Part shown: one piece after another, positions 32,911 to 40,717 of the stretch | Layout: every line of letters begins with the position of its first letter | How positions within the stretch are numbered: the first letter of the stretch is position 1 | The notes under the pieces: model-generated | Told to the model about the DNA's origin: nothing | The model's database searches: none | What the model saw: the letters and a program-made list of their open reading frames with translations, nothing else | DNA from: Chitinophaga oryzae | Lineage (GTDB): Bacteria > Bacteroidota > Bacteroidia > Chitinophagales > Chitinophagaceae | DNA: 64,000 bases | Assembly (NCBI RefSeq): GCF_012516375.2 | Contig: NZ_CP051204.2 | Location: forward strand, 930,001 to 994,000 | Direction of reading: 5' to 3' | Made by a program: the position numbers and the translations under genes

Positions 32911-35301
32911 TTACTCGCCTCTCAGGCTTTTAATAAGATTGATGTTGATGGTGCGGATTGCCTGTATACTCACCGTTCCAAGGGCAATCATCACAGCCAG
33001 CAGGCCCGACAGTGCAAATGTCCACCAGGTTATGCTGGTCTTATAGGCAAATTGCTGTAACCACTGATGCATGGCATACCAGGCCAGGGGCACGGCAATC
33101 AGGAAAGCCAGGCCCACCAGCAACATGAAGTCGGCCGACAGGACACGGAACAAGGACAGGCTGCTGGCGCCAAGTATTTTCCGGATACTGATTTCTTTGG
33201 TTTTCTGCTCTGCGGTGAAAACCGACAGTCCCAATAATCCGAGACAGGAAATAAAAATTGCCAGCACTGCGAAGATAACGGACAACCGGCCAATTACCTG
33301 CTCACTTTTATACAGCCGGTCATATTCAAGGTCAGAAAACTGATAACTGAACGGATACCGTGGATTTAGCCGTTGGTGCAGCTGTTCAAGGGCGCTCAAT
33401 GCCTGCCGCGTTTTTCCCGGTTGTATCCGTACCAGGAAGCTGCCTGCCTGGAAAGTGCCGAAGATACCGCTGGCCCGGCTGTTGTCCAGCCGTAAGATCA
33501 ACGGTTCTATCTGCTTGTGCAGCGACTGGAAATGGAAGTCTCTGACCACGCCGATGATCTGTCCTTTTTTACCCCAGAAACTGAGCTGTTGCCCGACCGG
33601 CGCTTTAAACCCGATTTTTTTGGCGGCGGTTTCATTCAGCACATAACCCACAGAATCGGTGGCAAATTCCCGGGAGAAATCCCTGCCTGCCGTCAGTTGC
33701 AAATGCATGGTCTTTACAAAATCATATCCTACGGTGGAGTGATTGAAATAAGATTTTACATTGGGGTCGCGGCCTTCCCAGTCAACACCATTGGTCTGAA
33801 GGGTCAGATCGGTGGGGCTGCCCAGCATCTGGCTGACAGCCATAACGCCCGGCAGTTGAAGCGCTTCCTGTTTAAACACCGTTTTCTGAGCTGCCAGGTC
33901 GCCTTCTACAGGGATGCAGACAAGGTTGTCCCGGTCGTATCCCAGGTTCGCGGCCTGTATAAAGTGTATCTGACGGGACACCAGGATGGTGGAAATGATC
34001 AGTACGATAGACAGGGTAAACTGAAAGGTGACCAGTCCTTTTCTCAGCCACAGGCTGCTGCCTTTTTGCTGCAGCTGCCCCTTCAGCACTTTTACCGGAT
34101 GAAAGGACGACAGGAACAGGGCCGGGTAACTGCCGGCAATAACGCCGGTGAACAGCGTTAGTCCGGCGAGAGAGGCCCAGAACAGCGGCTGGTGCAGCGG
34201 CAGAACAATGGCTTTGCTTGCCAGCTGGTTGAACGCCGGCAGTACGAGCATCACCAGCAGCAAGGCCAGTATGCCCGCCAGAAATGCAATCAGTACCGCT
34301 TCCCCGATGAATTGGCGGACCAGTTGGCCACGTACGGCGCCCATTGCTTTACGCACGCCTATCTCCTTTAATCTGTTGGCCGAGCGGGCGGTGGTCAGGT
34401 TCATAAAATTGATGCAGGCGATCAGCAGGATAAATACCGCCACCAGGCTAAACAGCTTGACATAGGTAATGCGGCCGCCGCTGATTTTTCCGTTTTCGAA
34501 GCGGGAGTGCAGATAACGTTCATCATAGCGTTGCAGGCCCAGTTCGGCGTAGTAACCGGGGTTCTGGCGGTTATAGGTGCGCAGGAAGCTGACAATCTTT
34601 TGTTCCAGCAGCGCGGCATTGGCGCCCGGGCGCAGCAGGATGATGGTTTCCGGGCCGTTGTTGCCCCAATCGAGCAGCCAGCTGTTTTCCTTTTTCAGGG
34701 CTTCCCAGTTGAGTAGGAAGTCGAACCGTTGCGACGCATTCGCCGGCAGGTCTTCGAATACCGCGCTCACGGTGAAGTCTGCACGGTTATCATACCGGAT
34801 CGTTTTATGCATGGCTTTCTCCGGGCTGCCGAAGAAAGCGGTGGCCATCTTCCGGGAGATGGCGATATTTTCCGGGGCGCTCAGCGCTTCGCGGGCGGTG
34901 CCTTCCAGCAAAGGGTAACTGAATATTTCAAAAAAGTCGGCGCCGGCTGCCCGCCCTTCTTCCCGCTGTATTTTATCGCCGGAAGCAAAAGCTTTGGTGC
35001 TGGCCCATCCCAGGCCGGAAGCTTTTTCTATCTCCGGCATGGTGCGTTTCAGCTCATCCGCCAGCAGACCGGGCGTCTGGTAGCCGCCGTCAATGGAACC
35101 CTCGTGGTACAGTCTTTTGTATACGCTGTAAATCCGTGTGCTATTGGCATGAAAGGTGTCTACGCTCCTTTCGTCCTGTACCCACAGGAAAATCAGCAGG
35201 CTGCAGGCGATGCCCAGTGCGAGTCCGGCGATATTGATAACGGAAAACCCCTTGTGTTTCCACAGATTCCTGGTAGCGATCCTGAAATGACTCCGAAGCA
35301 T
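32911..35301 (-). CDS. FtsX/MacB-type ABC permease
   Basis: A 796-residue protein with a duplicated architecture: transmembrane helix (about 21-41), extracytoplasmic MacB_PCD domain (about 45-240), FtsX domain of three helices (about 285-400), a second MacB_PCD (about 430-640) and a last FtsX domain (about 675-790), giving about eight helices. Such permeases work mechanically with a separate ATPase to handle lipoproteins or antimicrobial peptides. No ATPase gene is adjacent. The start at 35301 (MLRSHFRIATRNLWK) is preferred over one nine codons upstream. Two 14-bp direct repeats lie upstream. Confidence 0.93.
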   Translation of the reverse strand: MLRSHFRIATRNLWKHKGFSVINIAGLALGIACSLLIFLWVQDERSVDTFHANSTRIYSVYKRLYHEGSIDGGYQTPGLLADELKRTMPEIEKASGLGWASTKAFASGDKIQREEGRAAGADFFEIFSYPLLEGTAREALSAPENIAISRKMATAFFGSPEKAMHKTIRYDNRADFTVSAVFEDLPANASQRFDFLLNWEALKKENSWLLDWGNNGPETIILLRPGANAALLEQKIVSFLRTYNRQNPGYYAELGLQRYDERYLHSRFENGKISGGRITYVKLFSLVAVFILLIACINFMNLTTARSANRLKEIGVRKAMGAVRGQLVRQFIGEAVLIAFLAGILALLLVMLVLPAFNQLASKAIVLPLHQPLFWASLAGLTLFTGVIAGSYPALFLSSFHPVKVLKGQLQQKGSSLWLRKGLVTFQFTLSIVLIISTILVSRQIHFIQAANLGYDRDNLVCIPVEGDLAAQKTVFKQEALQLPGVMAVSQMLGSPTDLTLQTNGVDWEGRDPNVKSYFNHSTVGYDFVKTMHLQLTAGRDFSREFATDSVGYVLNETAAKKIGFKAPVGQQLSFWGKKGQIIGVVRDFHFQSLHKQIEPLILRLDNSRASGIFGTFQAGSFLVRIQPGKTRQALSALEQLHQRLNPRYPFSYQFSDLEYDRLYKSEQVIGRLSVIFAVLAIFISCLGLLGLSVFTAEQKTKEISIRKILGASSLSLFRVLSADFMLLVGLAFLIAVPLAWYAMHQWLQQFAYKTSITWWTFALSGLLAVMIALGTVSIQAIRTININLIKSLRGE

Positions 35302-35391
35302 GATGGAAAATTTAGACAGTGCTGCCACTAGGATGGTGCCACTTTACCGTTCTGTTGATTGTCAGGTAGTTACGGCACGCTGAAAACAGTG

Positions 35392-35428
35392 GTACGTCCG
35401 GTTTTGATACATCTGTACGTCCGGTTTT
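35392..35428. promoter_or_regulatory. Two 14-bp direct repeats upstream of the permease
   Basis: GTACGTCCGGTTTT occurs at 35392-35405 and 35415-35428, 23 bp apart, in the 153-base gap before the FtsX permease. Confidence 0.6.
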
Positions 35429-35454
35429 ACATAGATACGACGTTTTACCGGTAT

Positions 35455-35784
35455 TTACACACGGACGACAGCAATCAGTGCTGCCAGCAGGGTGAGGCCT
35501 GTCAGCCAGTAATAGGCCGGCCGTGTAAAAGGCTTGTCGGAAAAGCGGCCGTTCAGCACTGTGATCACTCCGAATATCAGCAGTTTGGGTATCACCTTGT
35601 AATAGTTGATGGCCGGGTATTTCAGCGCTGCGAGGGCGATACCGGTGAGCAGGATAGTGATGCCCAGTATCAACCCGGTTTTGTCGCGGGGAACGGTGAC
35701 ATCTTTCCATAAAGAGGCAAGGATAAAGAGGTAGCCGGCGAAAGCGCCGAAGTGTATTATCAGCAGGATATTGAAAAGTAACAT
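35455..35784 (-). CDS. Small four-helix membrane protein
   Basis: A 109-residue hydrophobic protein with four predicted transmembrane helices (about 1-26, 36-55, 64-80 and 88-107) and no recognised catalytic motif. It begins 6 bases after the DUF4267 stop, so the two are co-transcribed under the Crp-like gene. The function is unknown. Confidence 0.75.
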   Translation of the reverse strand: MLLFNILLIIHFGAFAGYLFILASLWKDVTVPRDKTGLILGITILLTGIALAALKYPAINYYKVIPKLLIFGVITVLNGRFSDKPFTRPAYYWLTGLTLLAALIAVVRV

Positions 35785-35789
35785 GGATC

Positions 35790-36170
35790 TTAGGATTTAG
35801 CGGTCGTGCGGATATAATGGAAGCCCAGTGTCAGGCAGAGTACTACGGCGATGGCATGTGGGTACAGATGGGCCGTTTCATAGCCGGCGTGGCTCATCAC
35901 GATGGAGAAATCCACCATAGGGATGATGCTGCCGGCAAGCAACAGGAAGCCGGCTGCCCTGAATTCCCGCGCCAGTAACAGGATCACGATGATAGCGCCG
36001 GTAAACAGGTCACGGATGCCTTTGATATAATGAAAGGAATAATCGCCGCCGGTGGCGGTGTGAATGCCAAAGGCGGTTTCGGCCGGCATAGGCAGCAGCA
36101 GGAAACGGGCGCCGATAAAGACCAGGAGCAGACCGGTAAGCAGGGTGAGGTAATAAAAAAACTGTTTCAT
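35790..36170 (-). CDS. DUF4267 membrane protein
   Basis: A 126-residue protein with four transmembrane helices. The loop GIHTATGGDYSFHYIKGIRDL and the segment IPMVDFSIVMSHAGY fit DUF4267, a family often induced with stress or redox regulators. The start is ATG 36170 (MKQFFYYL). It follows the Crp-like regulator gene by about 60 bases on the same strand and is coupled to the next membrane gene. The biochemical role is unknown. Confidence 0.8.
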   Translation of the reverse strand: MKQFFYYLTLLTGLLLVFIGARFLLLPMPAETAFGIHTATGGDYSFHYIKGIRDLFTGAIIVILLLAREFRAAGFLLLAGSIIPMVDFSIVMSHAGYETAHLYPHAIAVVLCLTLGFHYIRTTAKS

Positions 36171-36231
36171 ATGCTTTGTTGAATGTTGAAACAAAGCTAT
36201 GACGACACTAAAACCTGTCCGTTCACCCGGG

Positions 36232-36819
36232 TTAATAAATCTGCCGGGAAGCCATTCTTTTACGGATACGGCTCAGGGACGGCGGTTTTACGCCTACAAA
36301 AGAGGAAACGTAGTATTGCGGGATGCGTTGCTGCAGGCCGGGATAGTCTGCCAGGAACTGCAGGTACCGTTGCTCGGGCGAATCGGCATAGAGCGACGCT
36401 ATTTTTTTGATGGCATACACGTAGAGTTGTTCACATACCAGGCGGCCGAAACGTTCTCCCTGTTTTACGCCGGCGTATAGCCGTTGCAGATCTTCATAGG
36501 AAATAGAAAGTACCTCGCTGTCTTCCATAAACTGGATGTTGCTGGCCGACGGGGAATGGTCCAGGAAGCTGCTGTAGTTACACATGAAGTCATTTTCTTT
36601 ACCAAAATCGTAAAGCTGTTCCTCTCCGTTGGCATCGGTAGCGTAATAACGTACGAGCCCGCTGTTGATAAAGCCTACAGCCCTGCATACCTGACCTTCC
36701 CGCAGGAAATAATCCTGTTTATTGTAATTTTTAAGCTTAAAAAGTGAAGTGATAAAAGTCTTTTCCGCTGCGTCCAGCGGGATGATATTTTCGATTGCCT
36801 GAATAACCTGTTGATACAT
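36232..36819 (-). CDS. Crp/Fnr-family transcriptional regulator
   Basis: A 195-residue regulator with the effector beta barrel (about 25-115; KQDYFLREGQVCRAVGF) and a C-terminal helix-turn-helix (about 165-190; YVSSFVGVKPPSLSRIRKRM). It belongs to the Bacteroidota group without a clear cAMP pocket. Two small membrane genes follow on the same strand, so it probably heads their operon and regulates it. It is divergent from the AraC gene, with an 84-base gap. Confidence 0.92.
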   Translation of the reverse strand: MYQQVIQAIENIIPLDAAEKTFITSLFKLKNYNKQDYFLREGQVCRAVGFINSGLVRYYATDANGEEQLYDFGKENDFMCNYSSFLDHSPSASNIQFMEDSEVLSISYEDLQRLYAGVKQGERFGRLVCEQLYVYAIKKIASLYADSPEQRYLQFLADYPGLQQRIPQYYVSSFVGVKPPSLSRIRKRMASRQIY

Positions 36820-36903
36820 GCCTTAAAGTTAAGAATGTTATAAGTTTACAGATAATTTTCCTGCGGACCTGCGCGATGGCCGTTTTTATGTAATTTTAGG
36901 CAG

Positions 36904-37731
36904 ATGAAGACCGCAGACACTCATATCCGGTACGAACTCATTCCGGCGCCTGTACACCTGCAGGCTTACATCCGTTATTTCTGGACGCTGGAAGGCGATG
37001 ATCCGCAGGCGCTGGCCAAAGCCTTTGGCTCGCTGGTGGATGGGTGTCCGGGCCTGATTTTTCAACGCCCTGATGTTGGCGCTTTCATCCGGGAAAGTAA
37101 AAAATTGCCTGAAATGTTCCTGTATGGCCAGACCACCAAAAACGTGGAAATCGCGTCGCTGGGGGCCGCCAAAGCTACCGGCGTCATTTTTCAGCCAAAC
37201 GGGCTGAAGTCCGTATTCGGCCTCAATGCAGGTGAACTGACCAACGATTGTGTGGACGTGCAGTTGCTGCCCGGCCATCATCAGCTGCCGGAGCAACTGG
37301 CTGCCGCCGGTTCTTCCGCCACGCAGGTGGACATCCTCTCTGCCTGGCTGCATAAACGGATCACCGGTAACGCCGTGTCAACAGACCCGCAGGTGGACTA
37401 TGCCGTGGCGCAGATAGCTGCTAACAACGGCGCCATCTCCCTCCGGGACCTGCAGGAGAAGCTGCAGCTCACAGAACGCACTTTTGAAAGGCGGTTCAAA
37501 GAGCAGGTGGGCATCACCCCCAAATTATTTTCCCGGATATGCCAGTACCAGGCATCCCTGCACCAGCTGAAAAGAAACGACTACAGCAAACTATCGGACA
37601 TCGCCTTTGAAAACGATTATGCCGACCAATCCCATTTTATCCGTTCTTTTAAGGAATTTACCGGTTGCTCGCCCTACCAGTTCCAGAAGCTGCTCGACGA
37701 AGCCGGAGAAGAAATCATGAGAAGTAAATAG
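36904..37731 (+). CDS. AraC-family regulator with DUF6597-like sensor
   Basis: A 275-residue regulator. The N-terminal domain (about 1-150), opening with YELIPAPVHLQAYIRYFW and containing FLYGQTTKNVEI, matches the DUF6597 type. The C-terminal AraC helix-turn-helix pair (about 175-265) has LRDLQEKLQLTERTFERRFK and DIAFENDYADQSHFIRSFKE. It precedes the DUF1772 gene by 70 bases on the same strand, which is its likely target. The ligand is unknown. Confidence 0.92.
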   Translation: MKTADTHIRYELIPAPVHLQAYIRYFWTLEGDDPQALAKAFGSLVDGCPGLIFQRPDVGAFIRESKKLPEMFLYGQTTKNVEIASLGAAKATGVIFQPNGLKSVFGLNAGELTNDCVDVQLLPGHHQLPEQLAAAGSSATQVDILSAWLHKRITGNAVSTDPQVDYAVAQIAANNGAISLRDLQEKLQLTERTFERRFKEQVGITPKLFSRICQYQASLHQLKRNDYSKLSDIAFENDYADQSHFIRSFKEFTGCSPYQFQKLLDEAGEEIMRSK

Positions 37732-37801
37732 ACCCTTGTCGGTTTTGTTCAATTTTATCAGTCCTGCCTGCCCTAGCTTTGAGGTATAAACAATCCATCC
37801 C

Positions 37802-38284
37802 ATGAACGCAAAACAGATGGTGCTGCTGCTCGCAGTGCTGACCACCGGCCTGCTGTCCGGTATATTTTTCGGATTTGAAGTCTCCATTAACCCGGCATTT
37901 GCCCGTTTGAATGATGCAGCGTATATCACCGCTATGCAGGCTATCAACGATGTGATCGTTAACCCGGTGTTTATTTCCGTGTTCCTCGGCGCCGCCATAT
38001 TACTGCCACTGGCTGCTTTACAACAAGAGGGCCGCAGAAGAAATCTTTTGTGGATGGCAGCAGCGTTGTATATCGCTGGCGTGCTGGGCATCACTTTCGT
38101 CTGCAACATACCACTGAACGAGGCCCTCGCGAAAGTCACGGTATCCGGCGCTTCTGCGGAACGGCTGCAGACTGCACGCGAACAATTCGCCGTGCCGTGG
38201 AACATGTGGCATACTACGCGTACGTATGCCGGTATTATCGCCACCGCCATCGCTATTGCCGCTTGTCTGCGAAAGGAGGCCTGA
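37802..38284 (+). CDS. DUF1772 (anthrone oxygenase-like) membrane protein
   Basis: A 160-residue protein with four predicted transmembrane helices (about 7-28, 57-75, 84-103 and 138-156). The motifs LSGIFFGFEVSINPAF and the late segment FAVPWNMWHTTRTYAG, with the conserved Trp-Asn and His-Thr-x-Arg, fit DUF1772. Some relatives act as anthrone oxygenases, but most are uncharacterised. It lies downstream of the AraC regulator and upstream of tRNA-Pro copy 2. Confidence 0.88.
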   Translation: MNAKQMVLLLAVLTTGLLSGIFFGFEVSINPAFARLNDAAYITAMQAINDVIVNPVFISVFLGAAILLPLAALQQEGRRRNLLWMAAALYIAGVLGITFVCNIPLNEALAKVTVSGASAERLQTAREQFAVPWNMWHTTRTYAGIIATAIAIAACLRKEA

Positions 38285-38304
38285 CGGGATTTTTTTTCAG
38301 AGAA

Positions 38305-38335
38305 TTTGGTTTTGTGAAATTTATACCTACATTTG
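38305..38335 (+). promoter_or_regulatory. tRNA-Pro (copy 2) promoter
   Basis: TTTG at 38305-38308 and TACATTTG at 38328-38335, again with 19 bases between them. Confidence 0.8.
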
Positions 38336-38370
38336 CATCCCGAATTGCCGGAAACGGTATCCTGTCGGAA

Positions 38371-38445
38371 CGGGGCGTAGCGTAGCCCGGTTATCGCGCC
38401 TGCTTTGGGAGCAGGAGGTCGCAAGTTCGAATCTTGCCGCCCCGA
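38371..38445 (+). tRNA. tRNA-Pro (anticodon TGG), copy 2
   Basis: Identical in all 75 bases to the copy at 17145-17219, with anticodon TGG and no encoded CCA. Only the mature region is shared: promoter spacer, leader and terminator are different. Confidence 0.96.
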
Positions 38446-38456
38446 CGGAAATAAGG

Positions 38457-38482
38457 ACCCGCTCTATGAGCGGGTTTTTTAT
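38457..38482 (+). terminator. tRNA-Pro (copy 2) terminator
   Basis: ACCCGCTC / GAGCGGGT, a perfect 8-bp stem with a three-base loop, followed by TTTTTTATTTTT. Confidence 0.85.
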
Positions 38483-38696
38483 TTTTATACGCTGCCGGAA
38501 ATTAACTGCATTGTCATCCTTCATCGTCAATATTCCGCTCCGGGTCTGTTAAGCCAAAGCCTGATGTTTCATCAACCTGAATATAATGGCGTGATAGCTT
38601 TCTGTATAGTGGACCCTTCAATTTAACAGAAGTGCGGTTTCCCGTAAACTGTTTGTGATCAAAAACCCCATTTTGCAGGTCAATAAATTATTTACT

Positions 38697-38981
38697 ATGA
38701 CCAGACTTCAAGTTACCTGTAGTAACAAGCGTGACAGCTACTACGACGCTCATGAACGAATTACCCATATCGGAGGGACAACCGGTAATGGCACTCGCTG
38801 GAAATTGACGGTTGATGAGGCCATCAAGTCAATTGAACAGGGCACGCATCAGTTTTTTGTTAGTGTAAACGGCCGGAACGCAGATGTTATCGTCGCGTTA
38901 CATAACAACCAGAAATACCTCAAAACTGAACCTGATGCATACAGCCCCAATAACTTACTGAGTCTTCCGGATTGTTTGTAG
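38697..38981 (+). CDS. DUF3892 domain protein
   Basis: A 94-residue protein that consists almost entirely of a DUF3892 domain: an opening QVTCSNKRDSYYDAHERITHIGG, the middle KLTVDEAIKSIEQGTHQF and the end PNNLLSLPDC. The family is widespread, small and functionally uncharacterised. The start is the ATG at 38697, which places the domain at the N-terminus. It stands alone after the tRNA terminator. Confidence 0.85.
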   Translation: MTRLQVTCSNKRDSYYDAHERITHIGGTTGNGTRWKLTVDEAIKSIEQGTHQFFVSVNGRNADVIVALHNNQKYLKTEPDAYSPNNLLSLPDCL

Positions 38982-39129
38982 GATAAACGTTCCTCAAAGG
39001 CCGTGTGTGTACAAGCCGGACTGGTAAAGGACAAAAGGAAAACACTTCCTTTTGTCCATTTTATTACGTCTGTTTATGTTGGACATTGTTATGGAAAAAT
39101 TGTACCTTAATACTATCATTGATGGTATT

Positions 39130-39609
39130 ATGATCACACCTAACATCACACTGCGTAAAACAGTCGTTGCTGATTTAGAAGTTTTTTTCCTCTTCCAGCT
39201 CGATGAAGAAGCCAATCATCTGGCAGCCTTTACTTCAAAGGACCCGACAGACAAAGCGGCCTATCTTGAAAAATACACCAGGCACGCTCAGGACCCAACG
39301 ATCAACATGTGCACGATCATGGTGGATGATGTTATCGTGGGAAGTATTGCCAGGTTTGAAATAGAAGGAGAGGCGGAAGTTACCTACTGGATTGATAAAA
39401 AGTACTGGGGGCAGGGTATCGCCACCCATGCGCTGAAAGCGCTTTTAGCCATGGACCCTGCCCGGCCTGTCCGCGGCCGCGTGGCATTTGATAATCCGGG
39501 TTCGCAGAAGGTACTCGAAAAATGCGGCTTTGTCAGGATCGGGACAGACAAAGGTTTTGCCAATGCCCGGCAGGCGGAGATAGAAGAATATATTTACCAG
39601 CTGATGTGA
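39130..39609 (+). CDS. GNAT-family N-acetyltransferase
   Basis: A 159-residue acetyltransferase. The opening NITLRKTVVADLEVFFLFQ, the strand IVGSIARFEIEGEAEVTYWI, the acetyl-CoA loop YWGQGIATHALKALL (about 95-109) and the late motif NPGSQKVLEKCGFV are all canonical. Several in-frame starts exist upstream (ATG codons at 39052-39091); 39130 (MITPNITL) best fits the family N-terminus. The substrate is unknown. Confidence 0.88.
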   Translation: MITPNITLRKTVVADLEVFFLFQLDEEANHLAAFTSKDPTDKAAYLEKYTRHAQDPTINMCTIMVDDVIVGSIARFEIEGEAEVTYWIDKKYWGQGIATHALKALLAMDPARPVRGRVAFDNPGSQKVLEKCGFVRIGTDKGFANARQAEIEEYIYQLM

Positions 39610-39683
39610 TTACCGGCGCCTCAACTTATCTACGTTTATTTTTTTTCTGTGTTGACCCAACCTCTCCGATGATGTCTGCCGTT

Positions 39684-39696
39684 TACCTTTGTAAAC
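39684..39696 (+). promoter_or_regulatory. -7 box within a short dyad, lipoprotein promoter
   Basis: TACCTTTG (39684-39691) lies inside GTTTAC-CTTT-GTAAAC (39681-39696), 6-bp inverted arms, 10 bases before the lipoprotein start. The dyad could be an operator over the promoter. Confidence 0.45.
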
Positions 39697-39705
39697 GACT
39701 TTTCT

Positions 39706-40026
39706 ATGAGATATCTTCCACTTTGTTTTTTAGCGGTAGTACTGGGTATTTGCTGCATGATTGGTTGCAGTAAAGATATGAGCCAGGTGACCCGCGAAGA
39801 GCTGGCAGCGCAAAAAGCGGCTAAGCTGGCAAGCGATTCTGTTGGTCTTCCCGGAGATACCACCCGTCATGATTCCATTCCTCATCCGGGTGATACCACC
39901 AGGCCTCACTGGCCCGTGGATAGTCCGAAAATTCCGGTAGACAGCCCCAGGGTTCCGGTGGATAGTCCCCGGCATCCGGTAGATACGTTCCGGCACTCCC
40001 GTCCGTACAGTGCACGGAGTAATTAG
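39706..40026 (+). CDS. Small lipoprotein with PVDSPR repeats
   Basis: A 106-residue lipoprotein with signal peptide and lipobox Cys21 (CMIGCSKD). After a short helix rich in Glu, Ala and Lys (about 28-43) the rest is low complexity: two GDTTR units followed by four PVDSP/PVDT units. The repeats are Pro, Asp and His rich and likely extended, suggesting a spacer on the cell envelope or a metal-binding tail. I do not recognise a family. The tandem units make length variation between strains likely. Confidence 0.7.
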   Translation: MRYLPLCFLAVVLGICCMIGCSKDMSQVTREELAAQKAAKLASDSVGLPGDTTRHDSIPHPGDTTRPHWPVDSPKIPVDSPRVPVDSPRHPVDTFRHSRPYSARSN

Positions 40027-40071
40027 CCTGATAACGTATATGCTATCAAGTTAGAAAACAGGATTCTGTTC

Positions 40072-40079
40072 TACATTTG
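40072..40079 (+). promoter_or_regulatory. -7 box before the sigma factor gene
   Basis: TACATTTG fits TAnnTTTG. The leader that follows (to 40179) can form the stem AGTTGCT / AGCAACT around 40101-40132. Confidence 0.4.
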
Positions 40080-40179
40080 CAGACAGAACTGATAAAACGA
40101 TAGTTGCTGTAAGACTCACCGTCTATAGCAACTTTCCCCGTTTTGGTAACCCACATTTCTACTGTAACAGGATTGCCCT

Positions 40180-40710
40180 TTGGAAGATTTACAGCAATTG
40201 GTACGTGAGTGCCTGACGAACGACAGGCGAAGTCAGGAGAAATTATACCGGAGGTTTTACCCGGCACTATTCCTATTGTGCAGGAAGTTCTTCAGCCAGC
40301 ATGAAGAAGCGGTGGAGGTATTGAATGATGGTATGCTGCGTGTATTTACACAACTGGATAAATACGACGCCGCCAAAGGAGAACTCTTCAACTGGGTGTA
40401 TACTGTTGTGAGAAATACAGCGCTGGATAAAATACGAAGCCGTAAGTGGCCGCCTCACCACGAAATTGACGAAGAGGGAGCCGTAACGCAAAACAATATT
40501 CTGAGCAAGCTGGAGGGGGAAGATATCTACAAGCTGCTCGATGCGTTGCCGCCCTCCACCAGGGCTGTATGTTCGTTGTTTTACCTGGAAGGGCTCCCGG
40601 TAAAGGAAATAGCAACAATGCTGCAACAGAGCCAGGGAACCGTGAAGTGGCACCTGAGTGAAACACGAAGTAAACTGAAACCGATATTGGAGCAATTTTA
40701 CCTTAAATGA
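40180..40710 (+). CDS. ECF-type RNA polymerase sigma factor
   Basis: A 176-residue sigma-70 family protein. Region 2 (about 20-90) contains LYRRFYPALFLLCRKFF, a variant core-binding helix, and FNWVYTVVRNTALDKIR. Region 4 (about 118-168) ends with LEGLPVKEIATMLQQSQGTVKWHLSETRSKL, which binds the -35 region. The only plausible start is TTG at 40180: an in-frame stop at 40165 and the absence of ATG before region 2.4 exclude others. It precedes a transmembrane protein gene by 7 bases, which should be its regulator. Confidence 0.9.
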   Translation: MEDLQQLVRECLTNDRRSQEKLYRRFYPALFLLCRKFFSQHEEAVEVLNDGMLRVFTQLDKYDAAKGELFNWVYTVVRNTALDKIRSRKWPPHHEIDEEGAVTQNNILSKLEGEDIYKLLDALPPSTRAVCSLFYLEGLPVKEIATMLQQSQGTVKWHLSETRSKLKPILEQFYLK

Positions 40711-40717
40711 TACCCGC

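Noticed and set aside
17145..38445. Integrative element bounded by tRNA-Pro copies
   Set aside because: No integrase, relaxase, att-like flanking repeat or compositional change was seen; only the mature tRNA sequence is shared.
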